Below are positions 42,515-51,758 of a stretch of DNA of 64,000 nucleotides, piece by piece. How positions within the stretch are numbered: the stretch's first letter is position 1; each line of letters starts with the position of its first letter. This DNA comes from Streptomyces sp. MMG1533 (GTDB lineage Bacteria > Actinomycetota > Actinomycetes > Streptomycetales > Streptomycetaceae), in contig NZ_LGDG01000261.1 in assembly GCF_001279775.1 (NCBI RefSeq), positions 29,881 to 93,880 of the forward strand, given 5' to 3'. The position numbers and the translations under genes were made by a program. The notes beneath the pieces are model-generated. The model was given only the letters and a program-made list of their open reading frames with translations, searched no databases and had not been told where the DNA came from.

Positions 42515-43428
42515 GTCGCCTGATGTACGTCTCCTCCGGGCCCTACGCCCCACCCGTCCCCGCCCGCGAACTCACCGCCGTCTCCGCCGACGGTGCCCGT
42601 CTGCACGTGGAGGTGCACGGACCCGAGGGCGCGCCCGCCGTCGTCCTCGCCCACGGCTGGACCTGCTCGACCGCCTTCTGGGCGGCGCAGATACGGGACC
42701 TGGCCGCCGACCACCGGGTGATCGCCTACGACCAGCGCGGCCACGGACGCAGCCCGGCCGGCCTCGCCTGCGGTACGGACGCACTCGCCGACGACCTCGA
42801 AGCCGTACTGGAAGCGACCCTCGCGCCGGGGGAGAAGGCCGTGATCGCCGGTCACTCCATGGGCGGGATGACCGTGATGGCAGCGGCCGGACGGGCCGGA
42901 TTCCGGGAGCACGCGGCGGCCGTACTGCTGTGCAGCACGGGTTCGTCACGGCTGGTCGCCGAGTCGCTGGTGATACCGATGCGGGCGGGCCGGCTGCGGA
43001 CCGCTCTGACCAAGCGGATCCTCGGCTCGCGCGCCCCGCTCGGACCGGTCACGCCGCTGGCCCGGCGCATCCTCAAGTACGGGACGATGGGCGCCGGTTC
43101 GGCCCCGCACATGGTCGAGGCGTGCGCCCGGATCGTGCACGCCTGTCCGCGCAAGGTGCGGTACGCCTGGTCGGAGGTGCTCGGCCTGCTCGATCTCGAC
43201 CACGGCGTACGGGAGTTGACGGCACCGACCGCGGTCGTCGTCGGCTCGGCCGACCGGCTGACGCCCCCGGTGCAGGCCCGCGCGCTGGTCGCCGCACTGC
43301 CGAACTGCGTGGGCCTGACCGAACTGCCCGGCGTCGGCCACATGACACCGGTCGAGGCGCCCGAGCTCATCACCGCGAAGATCCGTGCACTCGTCACCAC
43401 GTACGCGCAGCTCAAGGAGGGTGCATGA
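42511..43428 (+). CDS. Alpha/beta-fold hydrolase
   Basis: A 305-aa hydrolase. The oxyanion segment is VVLAHGWTCS at about residue 44. The nucleophile elbow is GHSMGG at about 116, the acid is in VVGSADRLTPP at about 249, and the catalytic His is in GVGHMTPVEAP at about 277. The ATG overlaps the monooxygenase stop by 4 nt and its own stop overlaps the SDR start. Placed after a Baeyer-Villiger enzyme, it could hydrolyse the ester or lactone product; this is inferred from context. Confidence 0.88.
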   Translation: MSRLMYVSSGPYAPPVPARELTAVSADGARLHVEVHGPEGAPAVVLAHGWTCSTAFWAAQIRDLAADHRVIAYDQRGHGRSPAGLACGTDALADDLEAVLEATLAPGEKAVIAGHSMGGMTVMAAAGRAGFREHAAAVLLCSTGSSRLVAESLVIPMRAGRLRTALTKRILGSRAPLGPVTPLARRILKYGTMGAGSAPHMVEACARIVHACPRKVRYAWSEVLGLLDLDHGVRELTAPTAVVVGSADRLTPPVQARALVAALPNCVGLTELPGVGHMTPVEAPELITAKIRALVTTYAQLKEGA

Positions 43429-44309
43429 CCAGGGTGAGCCTCGAAGGGCAGGTCGCCGTCGTCACCGGAGCCGCGCGCGGCGTCGGGGAGCTGCTGGCCC
43501 GCAAACTGTCCGCGCGCGGGGCGAAGGTGGCGCTGGTCGGGCTGGAACCGGACGCGCTCAAGCAGGTCGCCGAGCGGCTGCACGGCGACAGCGCCCACTG
43601 GTACGCCGACGTCACCGACCACGAGGCGATGGCCCGCGTCGCCGAGGAGGTCAAGGAGCGGTTCGGGAAGGTCGACATCGTCGTCGCCAACGCGGGCGTC
43701 GCCACCGGCGGTCCCTTCGTCGACTCCGATCCCCTGGCCTGGCGACGGGTGATCGAGGTCAACCTGATCGGGTCGGCGGTGACCGCGCGGGCCTTCCTGC
43801 CGTTGCTGACGGAGAGCCGGGGGTATCTGCTGCAGATCGCCTCGCTGGCCGCGATCACGCCGGCGCCGATGATGACCGCGTACTGCGCCTCCAAGTCGGG
43901 CGTGGAGGCGTACGCGCACAGCCTGCGCGCCGAAGTCGGGTACAGGGGCGTGCGGGTGGGCGTCGGGTACCTGTCGTGGACCGACACCGACATGGTGCGC
44001 GGCGCGGATCAGGACGACGTGATGCGGGAGTTGCGGCAGCGGCTGCCGTGGCCGTCCAACAAGACGTATCCGCTGGGGCCGGCGGTGGACCGGATCGTCG
44101 CCGGGATCGAGCGCAGGTCGAGCCATGTCTACGGCCAGTGGTGGCTGCGGGGGATGCAGGGGGTGCGCGGCTGTCTGCCCGCGGTCATCGGGACCGTCGG
44201 ACAACGGGAGATGCGGCGGTTCGCCACCCGCCTGGAGGGCATCCGGACAGGGCTCGTCGGTGCAGGTGGGGCGGCCGATGAGGAGGCTCGCGCTACGCAC
44301 CGTGACTGA
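43425..44309 (+). CDS. Short-chain dehydrogenase/reductase
   Basis: A 294-aa SDR. The NAD(P) motif is VVTGAARGVGELLARKLSAR at about residue 12, VANAG at about 88 is the structural motif, Ser is in LQIASLAAITPAP at about 140, and YCASKSGVEAYAHSLRAE gives the catalytic Tyr-x-x-x-Lys. The C-terminal extension of about 50 residues (YGQWWLRGMQGVRG) recalls mycobacterial SadH-like proteins. It ends a coupled three-gene operon with the monooxygenase and hydrolase and would interconvert alcohol and ketone for the monooxygenase. Confidence 0.88.
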   Translation: MTRVSLEGQVAVVTGAARGVGELLARKLSARGAKVALVGLEPDALKQVAERLHGDSAHWYADVTDHEAMARVAEEVKERFGKVDIVVANAGVATGGPFVDSDPLAWRRVIEVNLIGSAVTARAFLPLLTESRGYLLQIASLAAITPAPMMTAYCASKSGVEAYAHSLRAEVGYRGVRVGVGYLSWTDTDMVRGADQDDVMRELRQRLPWPSNKTYPLGPAVDRIVAGIERRSSHVYGQWWLRGMQGVRGCLPAVIGTVGQREMRRFATRLEGIRTGLVGAGGAADEEARATHRD

Positions 44310-44398
44310 TCGACATGCGTCCTGTGACCGCCCGTGTGAATCTGGTCGAGGCCCCGCCAAGGGGCCCCAGCATCCACCCACCACGGGAGTGAACCCAC

Positions 44399-44614
44399 AT
44401 GGGTATGAAGGACAAGTTCCAGGACAAGTCGGAGCAGTATCAGGAGCAGGCCAAGCAGAAGGCCCAGCAGGGCCGGGAGAAGGGCCAGGAGCGCGGCCAG
44501 CAGGGCCAGGAGCGCGGCCGCCAGGGGCAGGACCCCATGCGCGAGCGCGACGAGGAGACCGAGCGGATGCAGCGCGAGGAAGAGGACCGCTTCGCTCAGG
44601 ACTACGACGCCTGA
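44399..44614 (+). CDS. Small Gln/Glu-rich hydrophilic protein (71 aa)
   Basis: A 71-aa, very hydrophilic protein starting at ATG 44399. It is rich in Gln, Glu, Arg and Lys, with short repeats such as GQERGQQGQERGRQGQ and no hydrophobic core. It probably is disordered or forms a single charged helix; such proteins are often linked to desiccation or osmotic stress, but I recognise no named family. It has its own terminator at 44648. Confidence 0.6.
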   Translation: MGMKDKFQDKSEQYQEQAKQKAQQGREKGQERGQQGQERGRQGQDPMRERDEETERMQREEEDRFAQDYDA

Positions 44615-44647
44615 CGCCTGACGCTGTGGCCGGCTTCGGCCCATGAG

Positions 44648-44684
44648 ACGTGGGGTGCCCTTCATTTGGAAGGGTGCCCCACGT
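44648..44684 (+). terminator. Rho-independent terminator with T-run
   Basis: ACGTGGGGTGCCCTTC (44648-44663) pairs with GAAGGGTGCCCCACGT (44669-44684) over 16 bp, with two G-U pairs in RNA. It is followed by TTTT (44684-44687). It lies just after the small hydrophilic protein gene. Confidence 0.9.
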
Positions 44685-44783
44685 TTTGCTTGCGTTGTGG
44701 GTCCGTTGTGGGTGCCTTGTCGGGTGCCGGCCGGTGGGGCTTGTCGCGCCACCGCGCCCTGGGGAATCGGCCTTGCCCCTCTC

Positions 44784-47700
44784 TCAATGGCGCGGCGGCA
44801 GTTCGGGCCTTGAGTGGTTCGGGACGTTCGAGTAGTTCGGGGGCGTTGCAGGGGGGTTCGTTTCCAGTAGGTCGAGCGCCAGTTTCACCGCGTCGTCCAG
44901 CTGGGCGTGCCTGCCCTCCGCCCAGTCCAGCGGGGTGCGGAGGATCTCCAGGTCCGGGATGACGCCGTGGTTCTCCACGGACCAGCCGTACGCGTCGAAC
45001 CAGGCCGCGTTCATCGGCACGGTGATCACCGTGCCGTCGCCGAGTTGGTGGCGGCCGGTCATGCCGACGACTCCGCCCCAGGTGCGTTGGCCGACCACGG
45101 GCCCGAGCTTGAGGAGTTTGAAGGCCGCGGTGATCATGTCGCCGTCCGAGGAGGTCGCCTCGTCGGCCAGGGCGACCACGGGCCCGCGAGGGGCGCTGGA
45201 GGCGTACGACACCGGCTGGGCGTCCCGTGTCAGGTCCCAGCCCAGGATCCGGCGGGTCAGCTTCTCCACGACCAGTTCGCTGATGTGGCCGCCGGCGTTG
45301 CCGCGGACGTCCACGATCAGTGCGGGCCGGGACACCTCCATGCGCAGGTCCCGGTTGAACTGGGCCCAGCCCGAGCCGCCCATGTCGGGGATGTGCAGAT
45401 AGCCGCAGCGTCCGCCGCTCAACTCCCGTACGACGGCCCGGCGTTTGGCCACCCAGTCCTGGTAGCGCAGCGGTCGCTCGTCGAGGAGCGGTACGACCGC
45501 CACGCGCCGCGCCCGTCCCTCCCCCTCCGCCGAATCAGAGGGGCCCGAGGGGCCTTCCTCGGAAGGGTGGTGGTGGGTGACGGGTCGGGCGAACGTCAGC
45601 TCCACCGTCGTACCGCCCGCTCCCGCCAGCAGCGGATACGGCCCGGTCACGGGATCGACCGGCCGGCCGTCCACGTGGGTGAGCACCGCGCCTTCCCGGA
45701 TGCCCGTGCCGGCCAGCGGGGAACGCGCCTTGGAGTCGGAGGAGTCGCCGGGCAGGATCCGCCGGACCGTCCAACCGTCGTCCCGTCGGACGAAGTTGGC
45801 GCCGAGGAGCCCCTGCCGGCGCTGGTAGTGCGGCGGGCCCTCGTTGCGGCGGGCGGCGGAGACGTAGGCGTGGGAGGTGCCGAGCTCGCCGAGCACCTCG
45901 CGCAGCAGGTCGGCGAACTCGTCGGGGGAGGCGACCCGTTCGACCAGCGGGCGGTACTGGTCGAGCACCGCGTCCCAGTCGATGCCGCACATGCCGGGGT
46001 CCCAGAAGTACGCCCGGATGAGCCGGCCGGCCTCCTCGTACGCCTGGCGCCACTCGGCGGCCGGGTCGACCTTGTGCAGGATGCGGCGCGAGTCGATCCA
46101 GACGGTGGAATCGCTGTCGCCCATTTCGTTGGACGGCACCGCGCGCAGGTCGCCCTCGTCCACGACGACCAGCCGCGAGCCGTCGCCGCTGACCGCGAAC
46201 CAGTCCAGGTGCTCGACGAGTTCGGACTTCTTCGCCTTGGTGATGTTGAAGAACTCGAGGGTCGGCCGGCCGCTGGTGTCGTCCGGGTTGGCGAACGTCT
46301 CGCCGAGCGCCCCCGAGATCGGCCAGCGCAGCCACACCAGGCCGCCGCCCGCGACCGGGTACAGCGCCGAGTACTTGGAGGCGGTCACCGGGAAGGGAGT
46401 CACCCGGCTCTCCAGGCCCTCCGCCTCGACGGTCACCGTCCCGTCGCCGCCCTCGTCCTCCTCCACCGGGTCGAGGCCTCCGGCGGCCGGCCGGCCCTCG
46501 GGATTCAGTGCGAAGGGGGAGGGGGTGGCCGAGGACAGGGGGACCAGGTACGGGCGGCAGCCCAGCGGGAAGGACAGGTCGCCGGTGTGCACGTCGTAGA
46601 CGGGGTCGAAGCCGCGCCAGGACAGGAAGGCGAGATACCGGCCGTCCCTCGTGAACACCGGGTTCTCGTCCTCGAAGCGGCCGTTGGTGACATCGACGAT
46701 CAACCGGTCCTTTATCCGCGCCATCTTGATCTGCCGCAGCGAGCGCCCGATCCCCGGATGCGACCACGTCAGCCATGCCCCGTCCGGCGAGAAGGCGAGG
46801 TCGCGCACCGGCCCGTTGATCGAGCGGATCAGCTCGGTCACCTCGCCGTCGGAGTCCTCGGTCCCCTCGGCGGCAGTCGCGTTGTCGGACACCGCGATGA
46901 GGAGCAGCCGTCCGTCGTGCGAGGCGATGGCGAGGCGCTCGCCCTGCGGGTCGGAGACCAGCTCCAGCACCCGTCCCAGCTCGCCGGAGGCCAGCCGCCG
47001 GGGCTCACGATCCCCGGTCGCCCTCGGGAGGTAGGCGACCTCGATCGCGTCCTCGCCCTCCGCGTCCGTCACGTACGCGACCTGGCCGACCGAGCCGAGC
47101 ATCTCCGGGAGCCGGACGCGTACGCCCGGGGTGTCGGTCATGGTGCGGGCGGGCCCGTCGCGATGCGTGAGCCAGTACAGGCTCCCGCGCACCACCACGG
47201 CGCTCGCGCGGCCCGTCTCGTCGACCGAGATGCCGTCCACGTGCTGGGTCGCCGGGACCTGGTACGTACGGCGTCCCGCGCGCGGCCCGCCCAGCCGTAC
47301 GTCGAGCCGGCGGGGCACCGAGTCCGCGCCGAGGCCGTCGACGATCCACAGGTCGCCCGCGCACTGGTACACCACCCGGGTGCCGTCGCTCGCCGCGTGC
47401 CGGGCGTAGAAGGCGTCGTGGTCGGTGTGGCGGCGCAGGTCGGAGCCGTCGTAGGCGCACGAGTAGAGGTTGCCGACGCCCTCGTGGTCGGAGAGGAACG
47501 CGATCCGGCCGCCGACGAACATGGGGGAGTGGAGATGGCCCCGGAGATCGGCCAGCAGCCGCTCCCCGTGCAGCCACAGCCTCCCCGTCGCCCCGCCCCG
47601 GTAGCGCTTCCAGGCGGCCGGCTCGTGCGGCGGGGTGCCGGTGAGGAGCAGGGATTTGCGCTCGCCGTCGAGGTCGGCGACCTGGATGTCGGAGACCGGA

Positions 47701-48107
47701 CCCCAGGGGAGTTTGCGGCCGGGGTCGCCGTCGGGGTGGACCTTGTAAGCCCAGGTGAAGTACGAGAAGGGCTCGCCGTGGGAGGCGACGGCGAGGATGG
47801 CGCTCCTTCCGTCCCTTTCCGGGGGTGTCCATCCGCAGACCTGGGTGTCGGCGGACCCCCAGTGGGTGAGCTGGCGGCCGGGACCGCCGTCGACCGGCAC
47901 CAGATGGATCTCCGGGACCAGACTCCGCCAGCTCGTGTACGCGATATGGCGGCCGTCGGGCGAGAAGCGGGGGTGGCCGACCTTGGTGCGGTCGACGGTG
48001 AGCCGCCAGGCGCGGCCGGGGCCGTCGAGGGGGGCCAGCCAGAGGTCGTCCTCGGCCACGAAGCACAGCAGCTCGCCGTGGAGATGCGGAAGGCGCAGAT
48101 AGCTCAC
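44784..48107 (-). CDS. Tricorn-type protease (S41 family)
   Basis: A 1107-aa cytoplasmic peptidase that degrades peptides released by the proteasome or other proteases. An N-terminal beta-propeller region (about 1-660) opens with VSYLRLPHLHGELLCFVAEDD and carries the repeated RFSPDGRHIAYTS-type blades. A PDZ domain lies between the catalytic halves. The catalytic residues appear as Ser745-His746 in LGTSHAYV, Ser987-Asp988 in TSSDGD, and Glu1045 in WSVENHGV, matching the tricorn tetrad. The GTG at 48107 is preferred; an ATG at 48152 would add 15 residues. It is divergent from a TetR regulator with paired palindromes in the gap. Confidence 0.9.
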   Translation of the reverse strand: MSYLRLPHLHGELLCFVAEDDLWLAPLDGPGRAWRLTVDRTKVGHPRFSPDGRHIAYTSWRSLVPEIHLVPVDGGPGRQLTHWGSADTQVCGWTPPERDGRSAILAVASHGEPFSYFTWAYKVHPDGDPGRKLPWGPVSDIQVADLDGERKSLLLTGTPPHEPAAWKRYRGGATGRLWLHGERLLADLRGHLHSPMFVGGRIAFLSDHEGVGNLYSCAYDGSDLRRHTDHDAFYARHAASDGTRVVYQCAGDLWIVDGLGADSVPRRLDVRLGGPRAGRRTYQVPATQHVDGISVDETGRASAVVVRGSLYWLTHRDGPARTMTDTPGVRVRLPEMLGSVGQVAYVTDAEGEDAIEVAYLPRATGDREPRRLASGELGRVLELVSDPQGERLAIASHDGRLLLIAVSDNATAAEGTEDSDGEVTELIRSINGPVRDLAFSPDGAWLTWSHPGIGRSLRQIKMARIKDRLIVDVTNGRFEDENPVFTRDGRYLAFLSWRGFDPVYDVHTGDLSFPLGCRPYLVPLSSATPSPFALNPEGRPAAGGLDPVEEDEGGDGTVTVEAEGLESRVTPFPVTASKYSALYPVAGGGLVWLRWPISGALGETFANPDDTSGRPTLEFFNITKAKKSELVEHLDWFAVSGDGSRLVVVDEGDLRAVPSNEMGDSDSTVWIDSRRILHKVDPAAEWRQAYEEAGRLIRAYFWDPGMCGIDWDAVLDQYRPLVERVASPDEFADLLREVLGELGTSHAYVSAARRNEGPPHYQRRQGLLGANFVRRDDGWTVRRILPGDSSDSKARSPLAGTGIREGAVLTHVDGRPVDPVTGPYPLLAGAGGTTVELTFARPVTHHHPSEEGPSGPSDSAEGEGRARRVAVVPLLDERPLRYQDWVAKRRAVVRELSGGRCGYLHIPDMGGSGWAQFNRDLRMEVSRPALIVDVRGNAGGHISELVVEKLTRRILGWDLTRDAQPVSYASSAPRGPVVALADEATSSDGDMITAAFKLLKLGPVVGQRTWGGVVGMTGRHQLGDGTVITVPMNAAWFDAYGWSVENHGVIPDLEILRTPLDWAEGRHAQLDDAVKLALDLLETNPPATPPNYSNVPNHSRPELPPRH

Positions 48108-48178
48108 CTGCCCATGCTTCTCCGGTGGATGGACCCGGGCAACTCGTGACATTTGCCCGTGGCGTGACCCACGACACG

Positions 48179-48195
48179 AACGAAACCGTTTCGTT
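48179..48195. promoter_or_regulatory. Palindrome, candidate TetR operator 1
   Basis: AACGAAAC-C-GTTTCGTT, perfect 8-bp arms around one base. It lies between the tricorn protease and the TetR regulator and is related to the second site at 48226-48240. Confidence 0.65.
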
Positions 48196-48225
48196 TCGCT
48201 GATGGATGCGCTACATTCGTGACGT

Positions 48226-48240
48226 ACGAAACCGTGTCGT
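48226..48240. promoter_or_regulatory. Palindrome, candidate TetR operator 2
   Basis: ACGAAAC-C-GTGTCGT, 7-bp arms with one mismatch. It shares the core ACGAAACCGT with operator 1. Their centres are 46 bp apart, and this site lies just before the TetR ribosome-binding site. Confidence 0.6.
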
Positions 48241-48262
48241 TCGGAGTGGGAAGGTGAGACGG

Positions 48263-48862
48263 ATGGCTGAGGCCGCAACGGTGCGTCGCAGTCGGATCAC
48301 GCCCGAGCGCGAGGCCGAGTTGTACGCGGCCGTGCTCGACCTGCTCCGGGAAGTCGGCTACGACGCCCTCACCATGGACGCCGTGGCCACCCGCACACGA
48401 TCCAGCAAGGCGACGCTCTACCGCCAGTGGGGCGGCAAGCCCGAGCTGGTCGTCAAGGCCATGCGGCACAGCAAGCCGGGCAATACCGGCGATGTCGACA
48501 CCGGCTCCCTGCGGGGCGACTTCCACACCCTCGTGTCACGCGAGGACAACTGCACCATGGAGCGGAACTCCGACCTGATGCGGGCGCTGGCCATGGCGGC
48601 CCACTCGAATCCGGATCTCATGCGGGCACTCAAGGAGCTGCTCGTCGAACCGGAGATGGGTGAATTCCAAAAGGTCATGCAGCGCGCGGTGGACCGCGGT
48701 GAGGTCCGGGCCGACTGCCCGGCGCGTGAATTCGTCGTGCACATGATGGTCGGCGCCTTCGCCACCCGCACGCTGATCGACGAGCTGCCGCCCACGCAGG
48801 AATTCCTTCGTTCGTACATCGACGCCGTCGTCCTCCCCGCCCTCGGCGCCCCCACCACCTGA
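48263..48862 (+). CDS. TetR-family transcriptional regulator
   Basis: A 199-aa repressor. ATG 48263 has GGAAGG about 8 nt upstream. The HTH spans about residues 12-65, with ELYAAVLDLLREVG and the recognition part DAVATRTRSSKATLYRQW. The C-terminal domain with EFLRSYIDAVVLPALG is typical of the TetR_C_33-like group. It sits 123 bp before the MMPL transporter on the same strand, which it probably represses, and shares two palindromes with the divergent tricorn gene. Confidence 0.87.
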   Translation: MAEAATVRRSRITPEREAELYAAVLDLLREVGYDALTMDAVATRTRSSKATLYRQWGGKPELVVKAMRHSKPGNTGDVDTGSLRGDFHTLVSREDNCTMERNSDLMRALAMAAHSNPDLMRALKELLVEPEMGEFQKVMQRAVDRGEVRADCPAREFVVHMMVGAFATRTLIDELPPTQEFLRSYIDAVVLPALGAPTT

Positions 48863-48985
48863 GACCTCCCCGCCAGTCACCACCTGACGTCACCGCTCAA
48901 GTCGTCGGGACGATCACCCCTGCCACCCACCGGGCTGATCACCCCTTCCCTGCACACCACACGACCTGACCGGGAGTACGCCCTC

Positions 48986-51223
48986 GTGGCCACGTTCCTC
49001 TACAAACTCGGCCGGCTCGCCTTCCGGCGACGGCATTTCGTCGCCCTGATATGGGTCGCCCTGCTGACGCTCGCCGGCGTCGGCGCGGCCAGCGCCCCCT
49101 CCGCGGGCTCCACCTCCTTCTCCATCCCAGGCACCGAGGCGCAGAAGGCCTTCGACCTGCTGGAACAGCGTTTCCCCGGCGCCAGCGCCGACGGAGCGAC
49201 CGGGCGCATCGTCTTCAAGGCGCCCGAGGGCCAGAAGATGACGGACGCCGCCAACAAGGCGACCGTCGAGAAGACCGTCAAGGAACTGGGCGACGGCTCC
49301 GAAGTCGTCTCCGTCACCGACCCGTTCACGACGAACGCCGTGAGCAAGGACGGCACGGTCGCCTACACGTCCGTGAAGTACGACGCCCCCGGCATGGAGC
49401 TGAAGGACGCGACCCGGGACGCCCTCGAGGCGGCCGCGGACGAGGCACAGGCCACCGGGCTGACCGTCGACGTCGGAGGCGACGCCCTGCAGGCCGCGGC
49501 CGAGCCGGGGGCGGTGGGCGAGATCGTCGGTCTCGCCATCGCCGCGGTCGTCCTCGTCGTCACCCTGGGCTCGCTGGTCGCGGCGGGGCTACCGCTGCTG
49601 ACGGCGATCATCGGCGTCGGCATCGGCGTCTCCACCATCACCGCCCTCGCCAAGGCGCTCGACCTCGGCGACACCACCTCCACACTCGCGCTGATGATCG
49701 GTCTCGCGGTCGGCATCGACTACGCGCTGTTCATCGTCTCCCGCTACCGGAGCGAGCTGGCCGAAGGCCGTGACCGCGAGGAGGCGGTCGGCCGCGCCAC
49801 CGGCACCGCCGGTTCGGCGGTGGTCTTCGCGGGTCTCACCGTCGTGATCGCACTGGCGGGCCTCTCGGTCGTCGGCGTCCCGATGCTGACCAAGATGGGC
49901 CTCGCGGCGGCGGGCACGGTCGTGGTGGCCGTCCTCATCGCGCTGACCATGATCCCGGCGCTGCTCGGGTACGCGGGCAGGAAGGTCCGGCCGACGGGCG
50001 AGAAGCGCAAGCGGCGTGGCGGCGACACGTCCGAGGCGCCCGCGAAGTCCGAGGCGCAGGCCAAGCCCGGCATGGGCACCCGTTGGGCGAGCTTCGTCAT
50101 CCGCCGTCCGGTCGCCGTGCTGCTGCTCGGCGTGGTCGGTCTGGGTGCGATCGCCGTTCCGGCCACCCAGCTGGAGCTCGGCCTGCCCGACGACGGCTCG
50201 CAGCCGACGTCCACCACACAGCGCCGGGCGTACGACCTGCTGTCGGAGGGCTTCGGCCCCGGCTTCAACGGCCCCCTGATGATCGTGGTCGACGCCAAGG
50301 ACAGCGACGACCCCAAGACGGCGGCCACCACGGTCACCGACGGGATCAAGGGTCTGGGGGACGTCGTGACGGTGACCCCGGCGGCGTTCAACAAGGCCGG
50401 CGACACCGCGACGATCACCGTGATCCCGGACTCCAAGCCGTCCTCGGTACAGACCGAGGACCTGGTGCACGCCATCCGTGACCAGGGCACCGACGTCGAG
50501 GCGGACACGGGCGCGAGGGTCCTGGTCACCGGTACCACCGCGATGAACATCGACTTCTCGCAGAAGCTCACCGACGCGCTGATCCCGTACCTGGCCCTGG
50601 TGGTCGGCCTCGCCTTCCTGCTCCTGATCGTGATCTTCCGCTCGATCCTGGTCCCGCTGAAGGCGGCCCTCGGCTTCCTGCTCAGCGTGCTCGCCGCGCT
50701 CGGTGCCGTGGTCGCGGTCTTCCAGTGGGGCTGGCTCGGCGGTCTGATCGGTGTCGAGGAGACCGGCCCGATCATGTCGATGATGCCGATCTTCATGGTG
50801 GGCGTGGTCTTCGGTCTCGCGATGGACTACGAGGTCTTCCTCGTGACCCGCATGCGGGAGGCGTACGTCCACGGCGAGTCGCCGAGCCAGTCCATCGTGA
50901 CCGGCTTCCGGCACAGTGCCCGGGTCGTGGCCGCCGCCGCGGTCATCATGATGGCCGTCTTCGGCGGCTTCATCAGCTCCAGCGAGTCGATGATCAAGAT
51001 GATCGGCTTCGGTCTGGCGATCGCGGTGTTCTTCGACGCGTTCGTGGTCCGCATGGCGATCGTCCCGGCGGTGCTCGCGCTCCTCGGCAGGAAGGCCTGG
51101 TGGCTGCCGAAGTGGCTGGACCGCGCCCTGCCGAACGTGGACGTCGAGGGCGAGAGCCTGCGCACGCAGGACGACATCAAGGACGCGGATCCGGACGAGG
51201 ACCGGAAGCTGGTGCGCGTCTGA
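48986..51223 (+). CDS. MMPL-family (RND superfamily) transporter
   Basis: A 745-aa membrane protein starting at GTG 48986, with two similar halves. TM1 lies near residue 18. An extracytoplasmic domain covers about 40-165, and five helices about 175-330, including IGLAVGIDYALFIVSRYRSE, the signature with the proton-relay Asp. After a basic cytoplasmic loop the second half repeats this, with GVVFGLAMDYEVFLVTRMRE near 610. The family exports lipids, polyketides or drugs. It is likely under control of the TetR gene just upstream. Confidence 0.92.
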   Translation: MATFLYKLGRLAFRRRHFVALIWVALLTLAGVGAASAPSAGSTSFSIPGTEAQKAFDLLEQRFPGASADGATGRIVFKAPEGQKMTDAANKATVEKTVKELGDGSEVVSVTDPFTTNAVSKDGTVAYTSVKYDAPGMELKDATRDALEAAADEAQATGLTVDVGGDALQAAAEPGAVGEIVGLAIAAVVLVVTLGSLVAAGLPLLTAIIGVGIGVSTITALAKALDLGDTTSTLALMIGLAVGIDYALFIVSRYRSELAEGRDREEAVGRATGTAGSAVVFAGLTVVIALAGLSVVGVPMLTKMGLAAAGTVVVAVLIALTMIPALLGYAGRKVRPTGEKRKRRGGDTSEAPAKSEAQAKPGMGTRWASFVIRRPVAVLLLGVVGLGAIAVPATQLELGLPDDGSQPTSTTQRRAYDLLSEGFGPGFNGPLMIVVDAKDSDDPKTAATTVTDGIKGLGDVVTVTPAAFNKAGDTATITVIPDSKPSSVQTEDLVHAIRDQGTDVEADTGARVLVTGTTAMNIDFSQKLTDALIPYLALVVGLAFLLLIVIFRSILVPLKAALGFLLSVLAALGAVVAVFQWGWLGGLIGVEETGPIMSMMPIFMVGVVFGLAMDYEVFLVTRMREAYVHGESPSQSIVTGFRHSARVVAAAAVIMMAVFGGFISSSESMIKMIGFGLAIAVFFDAFVVRMAIVPAVLALLGRKAWWLPKWLDRALPNVDVEGESLRTQDDIKDADPDEDRKLVRV

Positions 51224-51248
51224 CGCGTATCGCTTCCGCTGCTTGACC

Positions 51249-51290
51249 AGCCGGTGAGGGCTCCGTGGGGACGGGGTGTCCTCACCGGCT
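51249..51290. terminator. Hairpin between convergent MMPL and MarR genes
   Basis: AGCCGGTGAGG (51249-51259) and CCTCACCGGCT (51280-51290) form an 11-bp stem with a 20-nt loop. The 3' arm overlaps the last codons of the MarR gene. There is no U-run. Confidence 0.6.
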
Positions 51291-51758
51291 TTCCGCGTCC
51301 TGGCCGAGCGGGGTGTCGAGGAGCGCGGTGAGCGTGCGCTTCAGGTCGTCGGTCCGCGGGTCGTCCAGCCCGCCGAGCGGGGTGAGCAGCTGGTCGAGCA
51401 GTACCTGTACGGCCGCGATGGCCGGCCGCACGGCCGCCCGCCCCTCACCGGTCAGCGCCAGCCGTACGACCCGGGTGTCCTCGGTGTCCCGGGCGCGGCG
51501 GATCAGCCCGGCCGCCTCCAGGGAACGGGCCAGCTTCGAGACGTACAGCGCCTCGAGCCCCGTGTAGTCGGCGAGCTCCCGCTGACTGGGCTGCCGCCCC
51601 GACCGCTCCATCCCGCTCAGGGAGGCCAGCAGGACGTACTGGGCGTGGGTCAGGTTCAGGGGCGCGAGGGCCTGGTCGACGGCGGTACGCCACTTGTTGG
51701 CCAGGCGCCAGACGAGGTAGCCGGGGGTGGGGCCGAGGGCCTTCGGTGCGTCACTCAC
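51282..51758 (-). CDS. MarR-family transcriptional regulator
   Basis: A 158-aa winged-helix regulator read from GTG 51758. LTHAQYVLLASLSGMER leads to the HTH QRELADYTGLEALYVSKLAR at about residue 60. The wing is DTEDTRVVRLALTGEG, the usual MarR D-x-R pattern. Its start overlaps the end of the upstream GNAT gene by 8 nt, so the two are co-transcribed. The ligand is unknown. Confidence 0.86.
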   Translation of the reverse strand: MSDAPKALGPTPGYLVWRLANKWRTAVDQALAPLNLTHAQYVLLASLSGMERSGRQPSQRELADYTGLEALYVSKLARSLEAAGLIRRARDTEDTRVVRLALTGEGRAAVRPAIAAVQVLLDQLLTPLGGLDDPRTDDLKRTLTALLDTPLGQDAESR

